This document shows, in pieces, positions 7,263-15,287 of a stretch of 64,000 nucleotides of DNA. Position numbers and translations under genes: made by a program. This stretch comes from Elusimicrobiota bacterium (GTDB lineage: Bacteria > Elusimicrobiota > Endomicrobiia > Endomicrobiales > Endomicrobiaceae). The DNA is taken from NCBI GenBank assembly GCA_017525905.1, contig JAFXSD010000018.1, positions 1 to 64,000 of the forward strand. The letters run 5' to 3'. The number at the start of each line of letters is the position of its first letter. Position 1 is the stretch's first letter. A model generated the notes under the pieces. The model searched no databases. It was not told the DNA's origin and saw only the letters and a list, made by a program, of their open reading frames with translations.

Positions 7263-8186
7263 ATGGAAATGAACGAAATACAAAAAAGATTAATAGCCGA
7301 AGTTGCCGATTTGCATGATGTTCCTATGGGAGCATATAATTTTAGAGCTAACGGTAAACTTGCCGGCAGAAATACAACCGCCAATATTGATATTCAAACA
7401 AAAACCGAAGGCAGCGGAATAGATATAAGAATCAAAGATAACACTAAAAACGAAAGTGTTCATATTCCCGTAGTTTTAAGTGACAGCGGATACAAAGAAG
7501 TTGTTTATAACGATTTTTATATAGGTGAAAATTGCGATGTTGTTATAGTTGCCGGTTGCGGTATAGACAATTGCGGTAACCAGGATTCACAACATGATGG
7601 TATCCACAGATTTTATGTGGGAAAAAATTCTAAAGTAAAATATGTTGAAAAACATTTTGGATCAGGTACCGGAACAGGTAAAAGAATATTAAATCCAGGA
7701 ACGGAAGTTTATTTGCAGGATAACAGTGTTATGGAAATGGAAATGGTACAAATTAAGGGCGTAGATAACACTAACAGACAAACAACCGCAAAACTTAATA
7801 AAGGTTCAAAACTTGTTGTAAGGGAAAGACTTTTAACACACGGTAATCAACAAGCTGTAAGCGGTTATACCGTTACTTTGGACGGTGAAGGTTCAACTGC
7901 GGATATAGTATCAAGATCGGTAGCAAAAGAAAAATCTTACCAAAAATTTGAAGTTAAACTTACCGGAAATAATCGTTGCAGCGGTCATACCGAATGCGAT
8001 TCAATAATTATGGACGAAGGTAAAATATTGGCAATACCTTCATTGGAAGCAAACAATATAGATGCGGCACTAATTCACGAAGCTGCTATCGGCAAAATTG
8101 CAGGGGAACAACTTATAAAGTTGATGACGCTCGGTTTAACCGAAAAAGAAGCCGAAGAACACATTATTAACGGTTTCTTAAAATAA
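7263..8186 (+). CDS. sufB: SufB/SufD-family scaffold protein (short form)
   Basis: Beta-helix Fe-S scaffold partner of SufC. 307 residues, shorter than classical SufB (~470), similar to the minimal two-gene systems of anaerobes and archaea. Recognisable segments are RILNPGTEVYLQDNSVMEMEMVQIKGVDNTNRQT, SVAKEKSYQKFEVKLTGNNRCSGHTECDSIIMDEGKILAIPSLEANNIDAALIHEAAIGKIAGEQLIKLMTLGL; the last is the diagnostic SufB/D C-terminal region with Glu and His. Candidate cluster ligands include the Cys residues of NRCSGHTECD. No sufS, sufU or sufD is adjacent. I chose the first ATG, with AGGAG about 10 nt upstream. Confidence 0.85.
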   Translation: MEMNEIQKRLIAEVADLHDVPMGAYNFRANGKLAGRNTTANIDIQTKTEGSGIDIRIKDNTKNESVHIPVVLSDSGYKEVVYNDFYIGENCDVVIVAGCGIDNCGNQDSQHDGIHRFYVGKNSKVKYVEKHFGSGTGTGKRILNPGTEVYLQDNSVMEMEMVQIKGVDNTNRQTTAKLNKGSKLVVRERLLTHGNQQAVSGYTVTLDGEGSTADIVSRSVAKEKSYQKFEVKLTGNNRCSGHTECDSIIMDEGKILAIPSLEANNIDAALIHEAAIGKIAGEQLIKLMTLGLTEKEAEEHIINGFLK

Positions 8187-8231
8187 AAATTATTAATAAA
8201 AAAAGATGCTTATTTAAAACCTTAAATATGA

Positions 8232-8243
8232 GTTTGCGCAAAC
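8232..8243. promoter_or_regulatory. 12-bp perfect palindrome upstream of the malic enzyme promoter
   Basis: GTTTGCGCAAAC is a perfect palindrome centred about 50 bp upstream of the predicted transcription start. It is GC-richer than its surroundings. Position and symmetry suit a dimeric activator or repressor; no regulator is identified. Confidence 0.4.
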
Positions 8244-8274
8244 AATAAAAATCTATACTTATATTCTTCCAATT

Positions 8275-8283
8275 TGCTATAAT
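8275..8283 (+). promoter_or_regulatory. Extended -10 promoter of the malic enzyme gene
   Basis: TG-C-TATAAT, a perfect extended -10 (TG 8275-8276, TATAAT 8278-8283), 40 bp before the ATG. The -35 region is weak, as expected for extended -10 promoters. Expected start is near 8290. Confidence 0.6.
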
Positions 8284-8323
8284 CTATAAGACAATAATAA
8301 TCTTAATAAAAGGGAAATTCACA

Positions 8324-9658
8324 ATGAAAACAAATGTAAAAAAACTTTTAAAGTTGGCAGAAAAACCTTCTAAAGATGCAAGAAAATTGCACCCTTTTTA
8401 TAAAGGGAAAATAGAAGTTGTTCCAAAATGCAGAATAAGAGATTTTAACGATTTTGCAATATGGTACAGTCCCGGAGTTGCTGCCGTTTGCAAAGATATA
8501 AACAAACAAATAGAACTTGCTTATGAATATACAAACAAGTGGAATTCGGTTGCTGTAGTTAGTGACGGAACAAGAGTTTTGGGACTTGGTGATATCGGTC
8601 CTGAAGCCGCAATGCCTGTTATGGAAGGTAAAGCATTGTTATACAAATATCTCGGCGGAGTAGATGCTTATCCTATTTGTCTTGCAACGAAAGATCAACA
8701 GGAAATAATAAATACCGTTAAAATTTTACAACCGTCTTTCGGCGGTGTAAACTTGGAAGATATTGCTCAACCGAAATGTTTCCCTATACTTTACACGTTA
8801 AGAAAAGAATGTCATATTCCTGTATGGCATGACGATCAACAAGGAACGGCTCTTGTTACGCTTGCAGGTTTAATAAATGCATTAAAAGTAGTTAACAAAA
8901 AAATATCTAAAGTTAAAATTGCAATGCTTGGTGCAGGTTCTGCAAATATTTGTATTGCAAGATTAATAATGTTTTACGGAGCAAATCCTGCAAACATAAT
9001 AATGGTGGATTCTAAAGGAACATTGAATAAAAAAAGAAAAGAATTGAAAATGTCTCATCCTGAAAAGTGGGCAATGTGTTGCGACACTAACGGTTCAAAT
9101 GTTGAAGGTACGATAGAAACCGCGATGGAAAATGCGGATGTATTGATATGTTTATCTACACCGGGACCAAATGTAATAAAGAAAGAATGGATTAAGAAAA
9201 TGGCAAAAAATCCTATAGTGTTTACATGTGCAAATCCTGTTCCGGAAATATGGCCTTGGGAAGCAAAAGAGGCAGGTGCGGCAGTAGTTGCTACAGGAAG
9301 GAGTGATTTTGAAAATCAGGTAAATAACTCTTTGGGTTTTCCGGGAGTATTTAGAGGAACACTTGATGCAAGAGCAACAACAATAACCGATAATATGTGT
9401 ATTACGGCGGCAGTAGAACTTGCTTCTTGCATTGCCGATAACAAAATAAAACCCACGCAGATACTTCCTACCATGGACGATTGGAAAGTTTATCCTAAAG
9501 TTGCGGCAGCGGTTGCAGTAAAAGCAATAAAAGAAAAAGTTGCTCAGAGAAAAGCAAGTTATGACCAATTTTATGCTCAAGCAATGAGTATGATAAAGAG
9601 AAGCAGAGCATTAACTGCAGATATGATGAAAAACGGATTCATAAAAAAATCCAAATAA
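8324..9658 (+). CDS. NAD(P)-dependent malic enzyme
   Basis: Oxidative decarboxylation of malate to pyruvate with reduction of NAD(P). 444 residues, the short bacterial type without a phosphotransacetylase domain. Landmarks: [16 protein letters not shown] (catalytic Tyr), [40 protein letters not shown] (catalytic Lys region), [18 protein letters not shown] (metal ligands DD), the Rossmann loop [15 protein letters not shown] and [15 protein letters not shown]. The fumarase subunit genes follow 16 nt downstream, so the operon would link fumarate, malate and pyruvate. It has its own extended -10 promoter. Confidence 0.94.
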   Translation: MKTNVKKLLKLAEKPSKDARKLHPFYKGKIEVVPKCRIRDFNDFAIWYSPGVAAVCKDINKQIELAYEYTNKWNSVAVVSDGTRVLGLGDIGPEAAMPVMEGKALLYKYLGGVDAYPICLATKDQQEIINTVKILQPSFGGVNLEDIAQPKCFPILYTLRKECHIPVWHDDQQGTALVTLAGLINALKVVNKKISKVKIAMLGAGSANICIARLIMFYGANPANIIMVDSKGTLNKKRKELKMSHPEKWAMCCDTNGSNVEGTIETAMENADVLICLSTPGPNVIKKEWIKKMAKNPIVFTCANPVPEIWPWEAKEAGAAVVATGRSDFENQVNNSLGFPGVFRGTLDARATTITDNMCITAAVELASCIADNKIKPTQILPTMDDWKVYPKVAAAVAVKAIKEKVAQRKASYDQFYAQAMSMIKRSRALTADMMKNGFIKKSK

Positions 9659-9674
9659 AAATTTTGTTAGAAAA

Positions 9675-10514
9675 ATGAGAAAAATAAACAGTGAAGAAAT
9701 TATAAATAAAGTTTGTGAGCTTTGCGGTGATGTAAATTTTAATTTGCCGCAAGATATAACGAACTGCATATCTTCTCATATAAAAAACGATAATTCTATA
9801 TCGGATAATATTTTAAAAGAAATTTTGGAAAATGCAAAAATAGCAAAAGAGAACAAAATTGCATTATGTCAGGATACCGGAACTGCAAACTTTTTTGTAA
9901 AAATCGGTAAAGATATAGAAATTGTCGGTGATGATATTGTTACGGCAATAAATAAGGGTGTATCTCAAGGTTACACAAAATATTATTTAAGAAAATCTAT
10001 CGTAAACGATCCTTTAAACAGAGTAAATACAAAAGATAATACTCCCGCAAACATATATTGCGATTTCGTTGACGGAGACAAGATAGAAATTACAATATTA
10101 ACCAAAGGCGGCGGCAGCGAAAATGCAAGTTTTTTAAAAATGCTTACACCGCTTGACGGTTGGCAGGGTATAAAAAATTTTGTTGTTGAAAGCATGAAAC
10201 TTAAAGGTGCAAATGCCTGTCCTCCGGTAATAGTGGGGTTGGGTATAGGGGGAGATTTTGCAAGTGTAGGCCTTCTTGCAAAAAAAGCATTGCTAAGAAC
10301 GATAGGCAGTAAAAATATAAAGCAAGAATACAATGCCAAAGAACAGGAACTGTTGGAAGAAATAAATAAATTAAATATTGGACCTATGGGACTTGGCGGG
10401 AACCCTACGGCACTTGCTGTATTTATCGAGACAAAACCGTGTCATATTGCATCAATGCCCGTGGCAATAAATGTTCAATGTCATTCTTGCAGAAGAAAAA
10501 CAATAATAATATGA
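9675..10514 (+). CDS. Class I fumarate hydratase, alpha subunit
   Basis: N-terminal half of the heteromeric [4Fe-4S] fumarase (also the fold of tartrate dehydratase TtdA). 279 residues. The three cluster cysteines are visible in ALCQDTGTANF, ANACPPVIVGLGIGGD and QCHSCRR; KGGGSENASFLKML and GLGGNPTALAVFIETKPCHIASMPVAINVQCH complete the signature. The next gene's ATG overlaps its TGA. Fumarase is more likely than tartrate dehydratase because of the neighbouring malic enzyme, but sequence alone does not settle it. Confidence 0.92.
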   Translation: MRKINSEEIINKVCELCGDVNFNLPQDITNCISSHIKNDNSISDNILKEILENAKIAKENKIALCQDTGTANFFVKIGKDIEIVGDDIVTAINKGVSQGYTKYYLRKSIVNDPLNRVNTKDNTPANIYCDFVDGDKIEITILTKGGGSENASFLKMLTPLDGWQGIKNFVVESMKLKGANACPPVIVGLGIGGDFASVGLLAKKALLRTIGSKNIKQEYNAKEQELLEEINKLNIGPMGLGGNPTALAVFIETKPCHIASMPVAINVQCHSCRRKTIII

Positions 10515-11032
10515 AAATAACAACAGAACAATTATTAAAAGATATAAAAAATTTTAAAGCCGGAACAAAAATAGAGCTTACAGGCACTATTTATACGGCA
10601 AGAGATCAAGCTCATAAAAGGTTGGTAGAACTTTTAAACAGTAACAAAGAATTGCCGATACAATTAAAAGATGCTTGTATATATTATTGCGGGCCATGTC
10701 CCAATGCTCCCGATAAAATTATCGGTTCTTGCGGTCCCACAACTTCTTCGAGAATGGATATCTATACACCGAAAATGCTTGATAACGGTGTTAAGATTCT
10801 TATAGGTAAAGGCAAAAGAAGTAAAGATGTTTTTGAATCAATACAAAAAAATAACGGAATATATTTGCTTGCTACAGGCGGTGTAGGTGCATTGATAGCA
10901 GAAAAAGTAAAACAGTTTAAGTTGATAGCTTTTGAAGATTTAGGACCTGAAGCAATTTATGAACTAAAAGTAGAAAATTTTCCGTTAACGGTTGGAATAG
11001 ATTGTAACGGTAACAGCCTATTTAATTTATAA
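10511..11032 (+). CDS. Class I fumarate hydratase, beta subunit
   Basis: C-terminal half of the iron-sulfur fumarase. 173 residues from ATG 10511, which overlaps the alpha stop (ATGA). An in-frame opening further upstream would lie inside the alpha gene and is not used. Landmarks: LTGTIYTARDQAHKRL, YYCGPCP, GSCGPTTSSRMDIYTPKML, GKGKRSK and FEDLGPEAIYELKVENFPLTVGIDCNG. Subunit order and coupling match other split fumarases. Confidence 0.93.
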   Translation: MKITTEQLLKDIKNFKAGTKIELTGTIYTARDQAHKRLVELLNSNKELPIQLKDACIYYCGPCPNAPDKIIGSCGPTTSSRMDIYTPKMLDNGVKILIGKGKRSKDVFESIQKNNGIYLLATGGVGALIAEKVKQFKLIAFEDLGPEAIYELKVENFPLTVGIDCNGNSLFNL

Positions 11033-11053
11033 TTTACAATTTACAATGTAGGT

Positions 11054-11109
11054 AAAAATTGCAAAGCATTTTTTTTGATAAATAATTAGATTTTTCGCAA
11101 AGCAAAAAA
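11054..11109. repeat. Two C-AAA-G apex stem-loops (H4, H5) in the fumarase-coaX gap
   Basis: H4 (11054-11073) pairs AAAAATTGC with GCATTTTTT and H5 (11091-11109) pairs TTTTTCGC with GCAAAAAA, each around AAA with one mismatch. They are flanked by AT-only runs: ATTTACAATTTACAATG-type before (about 11030-11047) and a roughly complementary TATAAATTATACTTTATAAATTATG-type run after (about 11118-11143). The arrangement mirrors the pyrF-pyrE gap with a different filler. Confidence 0.55.
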
Positions 11110-11166
11110 TATATTGATTATAAATTATACTTTATAAATTATGAATTGCCGTTTTAAGGAGACATT

Positions 11167-11961
11167 ATGTTTTTAGCAATAGATATCGGTAACACTAATA
11201 TTACACTTGGTTTATTCAAATTTAAAGATAATAAAGTTGAAGATAAACCGTTCCAAATTTGGAGAATAGCAACATCCAAAAAGAAAACCGCGGATGAATA
11301 TGCAATAAAAATTTTAGACATATTTTATTATTCCAAAATAGATATATCTAAAGAACAAATCAAAGCTGTTGCCATTGCAAGCGTAGTCCCTTCTTTAGAC
11401 AATGTTTTTGCCGATTTGACAAAAAGATATTTCAAAAAAGATGCAATGTTTATTACAAGTAAAAGAGCCGGCGGTTTGAAATTCTTATATAATAATCCCG
11501 AAGAAGTCGGTGCAGACAGAATTGCAGATGCCGTTGCTGTTTATGAAAGATATAAAACCGCTTCCGTGGTTATAGATTTTGGAACGGCAACCACATTTGA
11601 TTGTATAGATAAAGAAGGTAATTATTTAGGCGGTGTAATAACGGCAGGACCGTCAATATCTGCAGAAGCTTTAACACAAAGAACGGCAAAACTTCCCCAG
11701 GTAACTTTGAATATGCCTGCAAGAATTGTAGGAAGAACAACAGTGGAATGTATACAGTCCGGTTTGTATTACGGCTATATAGGTTTGGTAAAAGAAATTT
11801 TGCATAGAATAAAAAATGAAATGGGAACAAAAGATATAAAAATTATTGCAACCGGCGGTCTTTCGTATCTTATGGTAAAAGAAATGGAAGAAATAGAAAG
11901 CGTAATACCGGAACTTACACTTGAAGGTATAAAAATAATTTGGGAAAAAGAAAATTGCTAG
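11167..11961 (+). CDS. coaX: Type III pantothenate kinase
   Basis: Phosphorylates pantothenate, the first step of CoA synthesis. 264 residues, ASKHA fold. MFLAIDIGNTNITLGLF (phosphate-1 loop), AIASVVPSLDN, EEVGADRIADAVAVYERY, VVIDFGTATTFDCID (phosphate-2) and GGVITAGPSISAEALTQRTAKLPQV are hallmark segments. A taaggag precedes the ATG. The stop codon lies inside an 8-bp-arm palindrome at 11952-11970 (AAATTGCT/AGCAATTT). Confidence 0.95.
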   Translation: MFLAIDIGNTNITLGLFKFKDNKVEDKPFQIWRIATSKKKTADEYAIKILDIFYYSKIDISKEQIKAVAIASVVPSLDNVFADLTKRYFKKDAMFITSKRAGGLKFLYNNPEEVGADRIADAVAVYERYKTASVVIDFGTATTFDCIDKEGNYLGGVITAGPSISAEALTQRTAKLPQVTLNMPARIVGRTTVECIQSGLYYGYIGLVKEILHRIKNEMGTKDIKIIATGGLSYLMVKEMEEIESVIPELTLEGIKIIWEKENC

Positions 11962-12000
11962 CAGCAATTTATAACTTACAATAATTATCAATTATAAATT

Positions 12001-12021
12001 ATACATTATACATTATACATT
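12001..12021 (+). repeat. Three tandem ATACATT heptamers
   Basis: Three identical 7-mers in the leader of the next gene, within a longer AT-only stretch (about 11966-12021). Similar AT-only filler occurs in several other gaps of this window. Confidence 0.7.
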
Positions 12022-12042
12022 GTTGTATAAAGGGAGAACAAA

Positions 12043-12783
12043 ATGAAAAAAGTATTGTCTGTAGTTGCCGTGTTATGTTTTATGTCTGTTAGTGTTTTTG
12101 CAAATCCGGTAGATAAATTTAATTCTGTAATGAACGGAGTATCAGATGATGCAACAGCCGAAAAATATTTGAAGCATTTTGCAGATGATATGGGTTCCGT
12201 TATGACAGGAAGTAATTTCGGTATTCATTCAAAGATAGGTTTTGCCAATTTAAATTTAAGTTTAAAACTTAATGTGGTTAATGTTGATAACGAAATAATG
12301 AAAGCGGAAGGAACAAGGCAATTATATGTGCCTATATTTGTTGCGGCTGTAGGTTTAATTTCAGGTTTTGATCTTATAGGAAAATACGGCTATTTTTACG
12401 GTTCAAATCTTTATGGTATAGGAGTAAGATATAAAATATATGACAGTACAGCCTATTATTTACCTACTGTTACTGTTCAAGGAATATATTCTGTTTTAAA
12501 TATTGACAGCTCCGGAAATAAAGTTGATAATAACAATCTTGCATTGGGAGCTGTTGCATCTTTCCCGTTACCGTTTGTATCTCCTTATGTAGGAATCGGA
12601 TTTGACAGAACAAAATCCGAAGCAAAATCTTCAAATAAAGAAGGTTTATCCGTTGATGTTGATAAAGTTAGATATTCTTTAGGTGTAAGTATTAATATAC
12701 TTATGTTAAGAGGTTCTGCGGGTATCACATTCCGTGAGAACGGTGTTCCAAGTTATCACTTCAGTTTAAGTGCGGGTATTTAG
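12043..12783 (+). CDS. Secreted beta-barrel-like outer membrane protein, unknown function
   Basis: 246 residues. It has a clear signal peptide (MKKVLSVVAVLCFMSVSVFA, cleavage likely after residue 20). The mature part alternates hydrophobic and polar residues with many aromatic/Gly strands (GKYGYFYGSNLYGIGVRYKIY, PFVSPYVGIGFDR) and ends in HFSLSAGI, which suits a small outer-membrane barrel. The N-terminal part (AEKYLKHFADDMGSVMTGSNFG) resembles what I remember of DUF6588 proteins, but not firmly. Strong aggg-type ribosome-binding site. Function unknown. Confidence 0.6.
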   Translation: MKKVLSVVAVLCFMSVSVFANPVDKFNSVMNGVSDDATAEKYLKHFADDMGSVMTGSNFGIHSKIGFANLNLSLKLNVVNVDNEIMKAEGTRQLYVPIFVAAVGLISGFDLIGKYGYFYGSNLYGIGVRYKIYDSTAYYLPTVTVQGIYSVLNIDSSGNKVDNNNLALGAVASFPLPFVSPYVGIGFDRTKSEAKSSNKEGLSVDVDKVRYSLGVSINILMLRGSAGITFRENGVPSYHFSLSAGI

Positions 12784-12798
12784 TTTGTAAAGTTTATC

Positions 12799-13485
12799 GT
12801 GAATAAAGTAAGGTTTATAATATCAATTTTGTTTTTGCCGTGGCTTTTGGTTTTGGTATACGATTTTTTAGGCATGTTTTTTTCTTTTGCCGGGAAAACA
12901 AATGTTACAATAGTTCCGTTTTGGATAGGTATAGCAGTTTATTTTTTGTTTCAATTAATATTTTTTAAGCCGATGTCCACTTATGTTTTCGGCCATGAAC
13001 TTACACATGCATTGGCAGGTCTTTTAAGCGGAGCAAAAATAAAAAAATTTAAAGTATCGGCAAATAAAGGCAGTGTTACTTTAACAAAAGATAATATTTT
13101 TATAACTTTATCTCCTTATTTTTTCCCGATATACCCAATAATTATTATTCTTATATATTTTTGTCTCGGTTGGTTTATGGATATAACAAAAATATATTCG
13201 TGGTTTTTGTTCTTTTCAGGTATGGCTCTTGCTTTTTATTATGCACTGACTTTTTATGCAATTAAAGTCGGGCAGGAAGATATGAGAATTTACGGGAAGT
13301 TCTTTTCTTTTGTTTTTGTTTGTTTTATTAATATAATAATGGTAGTGTTTGTTTTGGTTTGGATATTTCCTAACCATATATATGTAAAAGATTTTTTTGT
13401 TAATGTGTTTAATGACGGTATAAATTTTTATAAATATATTTTTGCGGGAGTGTATAAATGCTTGGCTTTCCTAAAGACGAAATAA
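12799..13485 (+). CDS. Integral membrane protein with HExxH motif
   Basis: 228 residues with about five hydrophobic segments. HELTHA in STYVFGHELTHALAGLLSGAKIKKF resembles the zinc-binding HExxH of membrane metalloproteases, followed by a Gly-rich stretch as in M50-like proteins; the second-motif aspartate typical of site-2 proteases is not evident to me. GTG start at 12799; the ribosome-binding site is weak. Its 3' end overlaps the next gene by 28 nt. A protease role is possible but not established. Confidence 0.55.
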   Translation: MNKVRFIISILFLPWLLVLVYDFLGMFFSFAGKTNVTIVPFWIGIAVYFLFQLIFFKPMSTYVFGHELTHALAGLLSGAKIKKFKVSANKGSVTLTKDNIFITLSPYFFPIYPIIIILIYFCLGWFMDITKIYSWFLFFSGMALAFYYALTFYAIKVGQEDMRIYGKFFSFVFVCFINIIMVVFVLVWIFPNHIYVKDFFVNVFNDGINFYKYIFAGVYKCLAFLKTK

Positions 13486-14042
13486 AAAGAAAAACTTTTC
13501 ATATTCTTTCACTTATTTATGTTGCCGCATACTGGTTTTTACCCAAGAATATAGTTTTAGTCGGACTTTTAATAGCTATAATAATTGTTTTAATCGGTGA
13601 ATTTATAAGAGCAAGGAACGAAAAATTCAATATTTTTATACTGAAAGTTTTAGGCGGTGTTCACAGAGAATCCGAAACTCATAAAATGAGCGGTTTACCG
13701 TGGACACTTTCCGGTGCATTTTTGGCAATACTTTTATTTCCGGAAAAAATATTTGTATTGGCAAGTTTCTTGTATCTTGCTTTCGGTGATGCTTGTGCGG
13801 CTCTTTTCGGTAAGGCATACGGTAAACATAAAATTTATGCGGGCAAATCTTTGGAAGGCTCGGCGGCTTGTTTTGTTGCTTGTTTGATAGTAGGTTTAAT
13901 AGTTTTACCGACTTGGCAGTTTGCCGTTGCGGGAGCACTTATTGCCACTTTTATAGAAACAATACCTTGGCCGTTGAACGATAATTTTTGGATGCAAATA
14001 ATAAATGCCGGAATATTAACATATATTTCAAGATTTTTCTAA
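13458..14042 (+). CDS. Diacylglycerol/polyprenol (dolichol) kinase family protein
   Basis: 194-residue multi-pass membrane protein. KRKTFHILSLIY near the N-terminus and FGDACAALFGKAYGKHKIYAGKSLEGSAACFVAC (about 110-143) match the SEC59/DGK1-type CTP-dependent lipid kinase family, related to phosphatidate cytidylyltransferases. The Asp and Lys/Gly motif likely bind nucleotide. The likely role is phosphorylating a lipid alcohol in the inner membrane. It overlaps the upstream HExxH gene by 28 nt, so the two are probably coupled. Confidence 0.75.
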   Translation: MLGFPKDEIKRKTFHILSLIYVAAYWFLPKNIVLVGLLIAIIIVLIGEFIRARNEKFNIFILKVLGGVHRESETHKMSGLPWTLSGAFLAILLFPEKIFVLASFLYLAFGDACAALFGKAYGKHKIYAGKSLEGSAACFVACLIVGLIVLPTWQFAVAGALIATFIETIPWPLNDNFWMQIINAGILTYISRFF

Positions 14043-14131
14043 TGCATGATTTTAAAAAAAATACTAAACTTATGAAAGTAAACGATAACAGTATGAAGAC
14101 TTATAAATAAAAGGTTGCAGGAGGAATATTT

Positions 14132-14377
14132 ATGAAAAACATTATTATTATTTCTGTTCAACAAAGGAAAAGTGTGTCTGGTGCGGTTCAGGAAGTTTTA
14201 AGTGAATATGGTTGCCTTATAAAAACAAGGTTGGGTATTACAGACAGTACGGCAAAAAAATGTTCTCAAACAGGTCTTATAATATTGGAATTTTTAGGCA
14301 ACAAAAGAGAAATAAATTTGATGACTAAAAAGTTATCCAAAATAAAAGGTGTTACGGTAAAATCGGTTTCAATATAG
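14132..14377 (+). CDS. TM1266-type iron-only hydrogenase system putative regulator
   Basis: 81-residue ACT-like/NikR-C-like small protein. The pattern (IIIISVQQRKSVSGAVQEVLSEYGCLIKTRLGI ... GLIILEFLGNKREINLMTKKLSKIKGVTVKSVSI) matches the putative iron-only hydrogenase system regulator family, usually encoded with [FeFe]-hydrogenase maturation genes. None of those is in this window. Strong gcaggagga ribosome-binding site. Ligand and targets are unknown; DNA binding has not been shown for the family as far as I know. Confidence 0.75.
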   Translation: MKNIIIISVQQRKSVSGAVQEVLSEYGCLIKTRLGITDSTAKKCSQTGLIILEFLGNKREINLMTKKLSKIKGVTVKSVSI

Positions 14378-14397
14378 TTTTGTTTCGGGAGAAAATT

Positions 14398-15165
14398 ATG
14401 AAAAAGTTTTTAATGTTAAGTTTAAGTTTGTTGTTTGTTTCATCTTTAGTGTATGCGGATATTAATTCGGATTTACAGATAAAGAAAAATGATACTCAAA
14501 AAGCGGGTATTTCTTATACTGCAGTATTTCCAGGGGATTCCAACGGAGATTCTCCTAAAGAATATACCATAACGGAAAAAGGGAATGCAAAATTGTTTGA
14601 AGCTCAAGCATATGAGCAAGAACATATGATTCTTGTTAGTGACAATAAAATGTATCAAATTCCCGCTATACTAAAAACAGAAAGGCAGTTGCCTCTTCCT
14701 GTTATGGTTTTAAGCGGGGATGCAAGATCCGGTTTTGATAAAGAAATGGAAAAATTTAAAGTTCCTGATTATAAAGATTTTAAAGTTGCAGGTAAAGAAA
14801 CCGCAAACGGTTATCAATGCCAAGTTTTAACAAAAGTTCTTTCAAGTGAACAAAGGGAAGATGAATACGGCGGAAAATTTTTAACACAGGATTCAATGAA
14901 AGTTTATGTTACTGAAAAATACGGTTACCCTACAAAAATAGAATCTGTGTTTACAAGTAAAGATATGAAAGGTAATGTGATACACAATGAAGTAAGCAGC
15001 ACCATAGATTATGTAAAATTTAATACAAATATATCCGACAAAATCATTTCTTTACCCAAAAATGCTATGGTTATGGATCTTTTAAATCAAAAAACAATTG
15101 ATACAAAAGCAATGAAATATCAATATTTGAATAAGCTTAAAGAACAGTATAGAGATAGTAAATAA
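14398..15165 (+). CDS. Secreted protein, possibly LolA-like fold
   Basis: 255 residues from ATG 14398, chosen because cgggagaa precedes it; a TTG 18 nt upstream lacks this. Signal peptide MKKFLMLSLSLLFVSSLVYA. The mature part is a run of beta strands (SYTAVFPG, KMYQIPAIL, KVYVTEKYGYPTKIESVF) of the kind seen in LolA/LppX-like or DUF4412-like periplasmic proteins that handle lipids, but no decisive motif is seen. It is the last gene before a strong terminator at 15183-15219. Confidence 0.55.
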   Translation: MKKFLMLSLSLLFVSSLVYADINSDLQIKKNDTQKAGISYTAVFPGDSNGDSPKEYTITEKGNAKLFEAQAYEQEHMILVSDNKMYQIPAILKTERQLPLPVMVLSGDARSGFDKEMEKFKVPDYKDFKVAGKETANGYQCQVLTKVLSSEQREDEYGGKFLTQDSMKVYVTEKYGYPTKIESVFTSKDMKGNVIHNEVSSTIDYVKFNTNISDKIISLPKNAMVMDLLNQKTIDTKAMKYQYLNKLKEQYRDSK

Positions 15166-15182
15166 TTAATTAAAAATAAGGC

Positions 15183-15219
15183 AAAAAAACTTCTGCTTTA
15201 AAACGGCAGAAGTTTTTTT
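15183..15219 (+). terminator. Intrinsic terminator
   Basis: Arms AACTTCTGC (15188-15196) and GCAGAAGTT (15206-15214), 9-nt loop, preceded by an A-run and followed by a T-tract, so it may work in both directions. It ends the 14.1-15.2 kb transcript ahead of proS. Confidence 0.9.
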
Positions 15220-15287
15220 GTTTATTTCATATAAAAAATGATAAAATACATAGCATAAAATTTTATAATAATTTATCGGAGTAAAAA

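Noticed and set aside
9152-9580. Open frame of 142 codons opposite the malic enzyme gene
   Set aside because: Cys/Phe/Arg-rich shadow of a conserved gene.
10439-10510. Upstream extension of the fumarase beta subunit
   Set aside because: It lies inside the conserved C-terminus of the alpha subunit; the ATG at 10511 gives the normal beta start and an ATGA overlap. Not a frameshift.
11952-11970. Palindrome at the coaX stop codon as a terminator
   Set aside because: Arms AAATTGCT/AGCAATTT are perfect but no T-tract follows; it is more like the intergenic palindromes.
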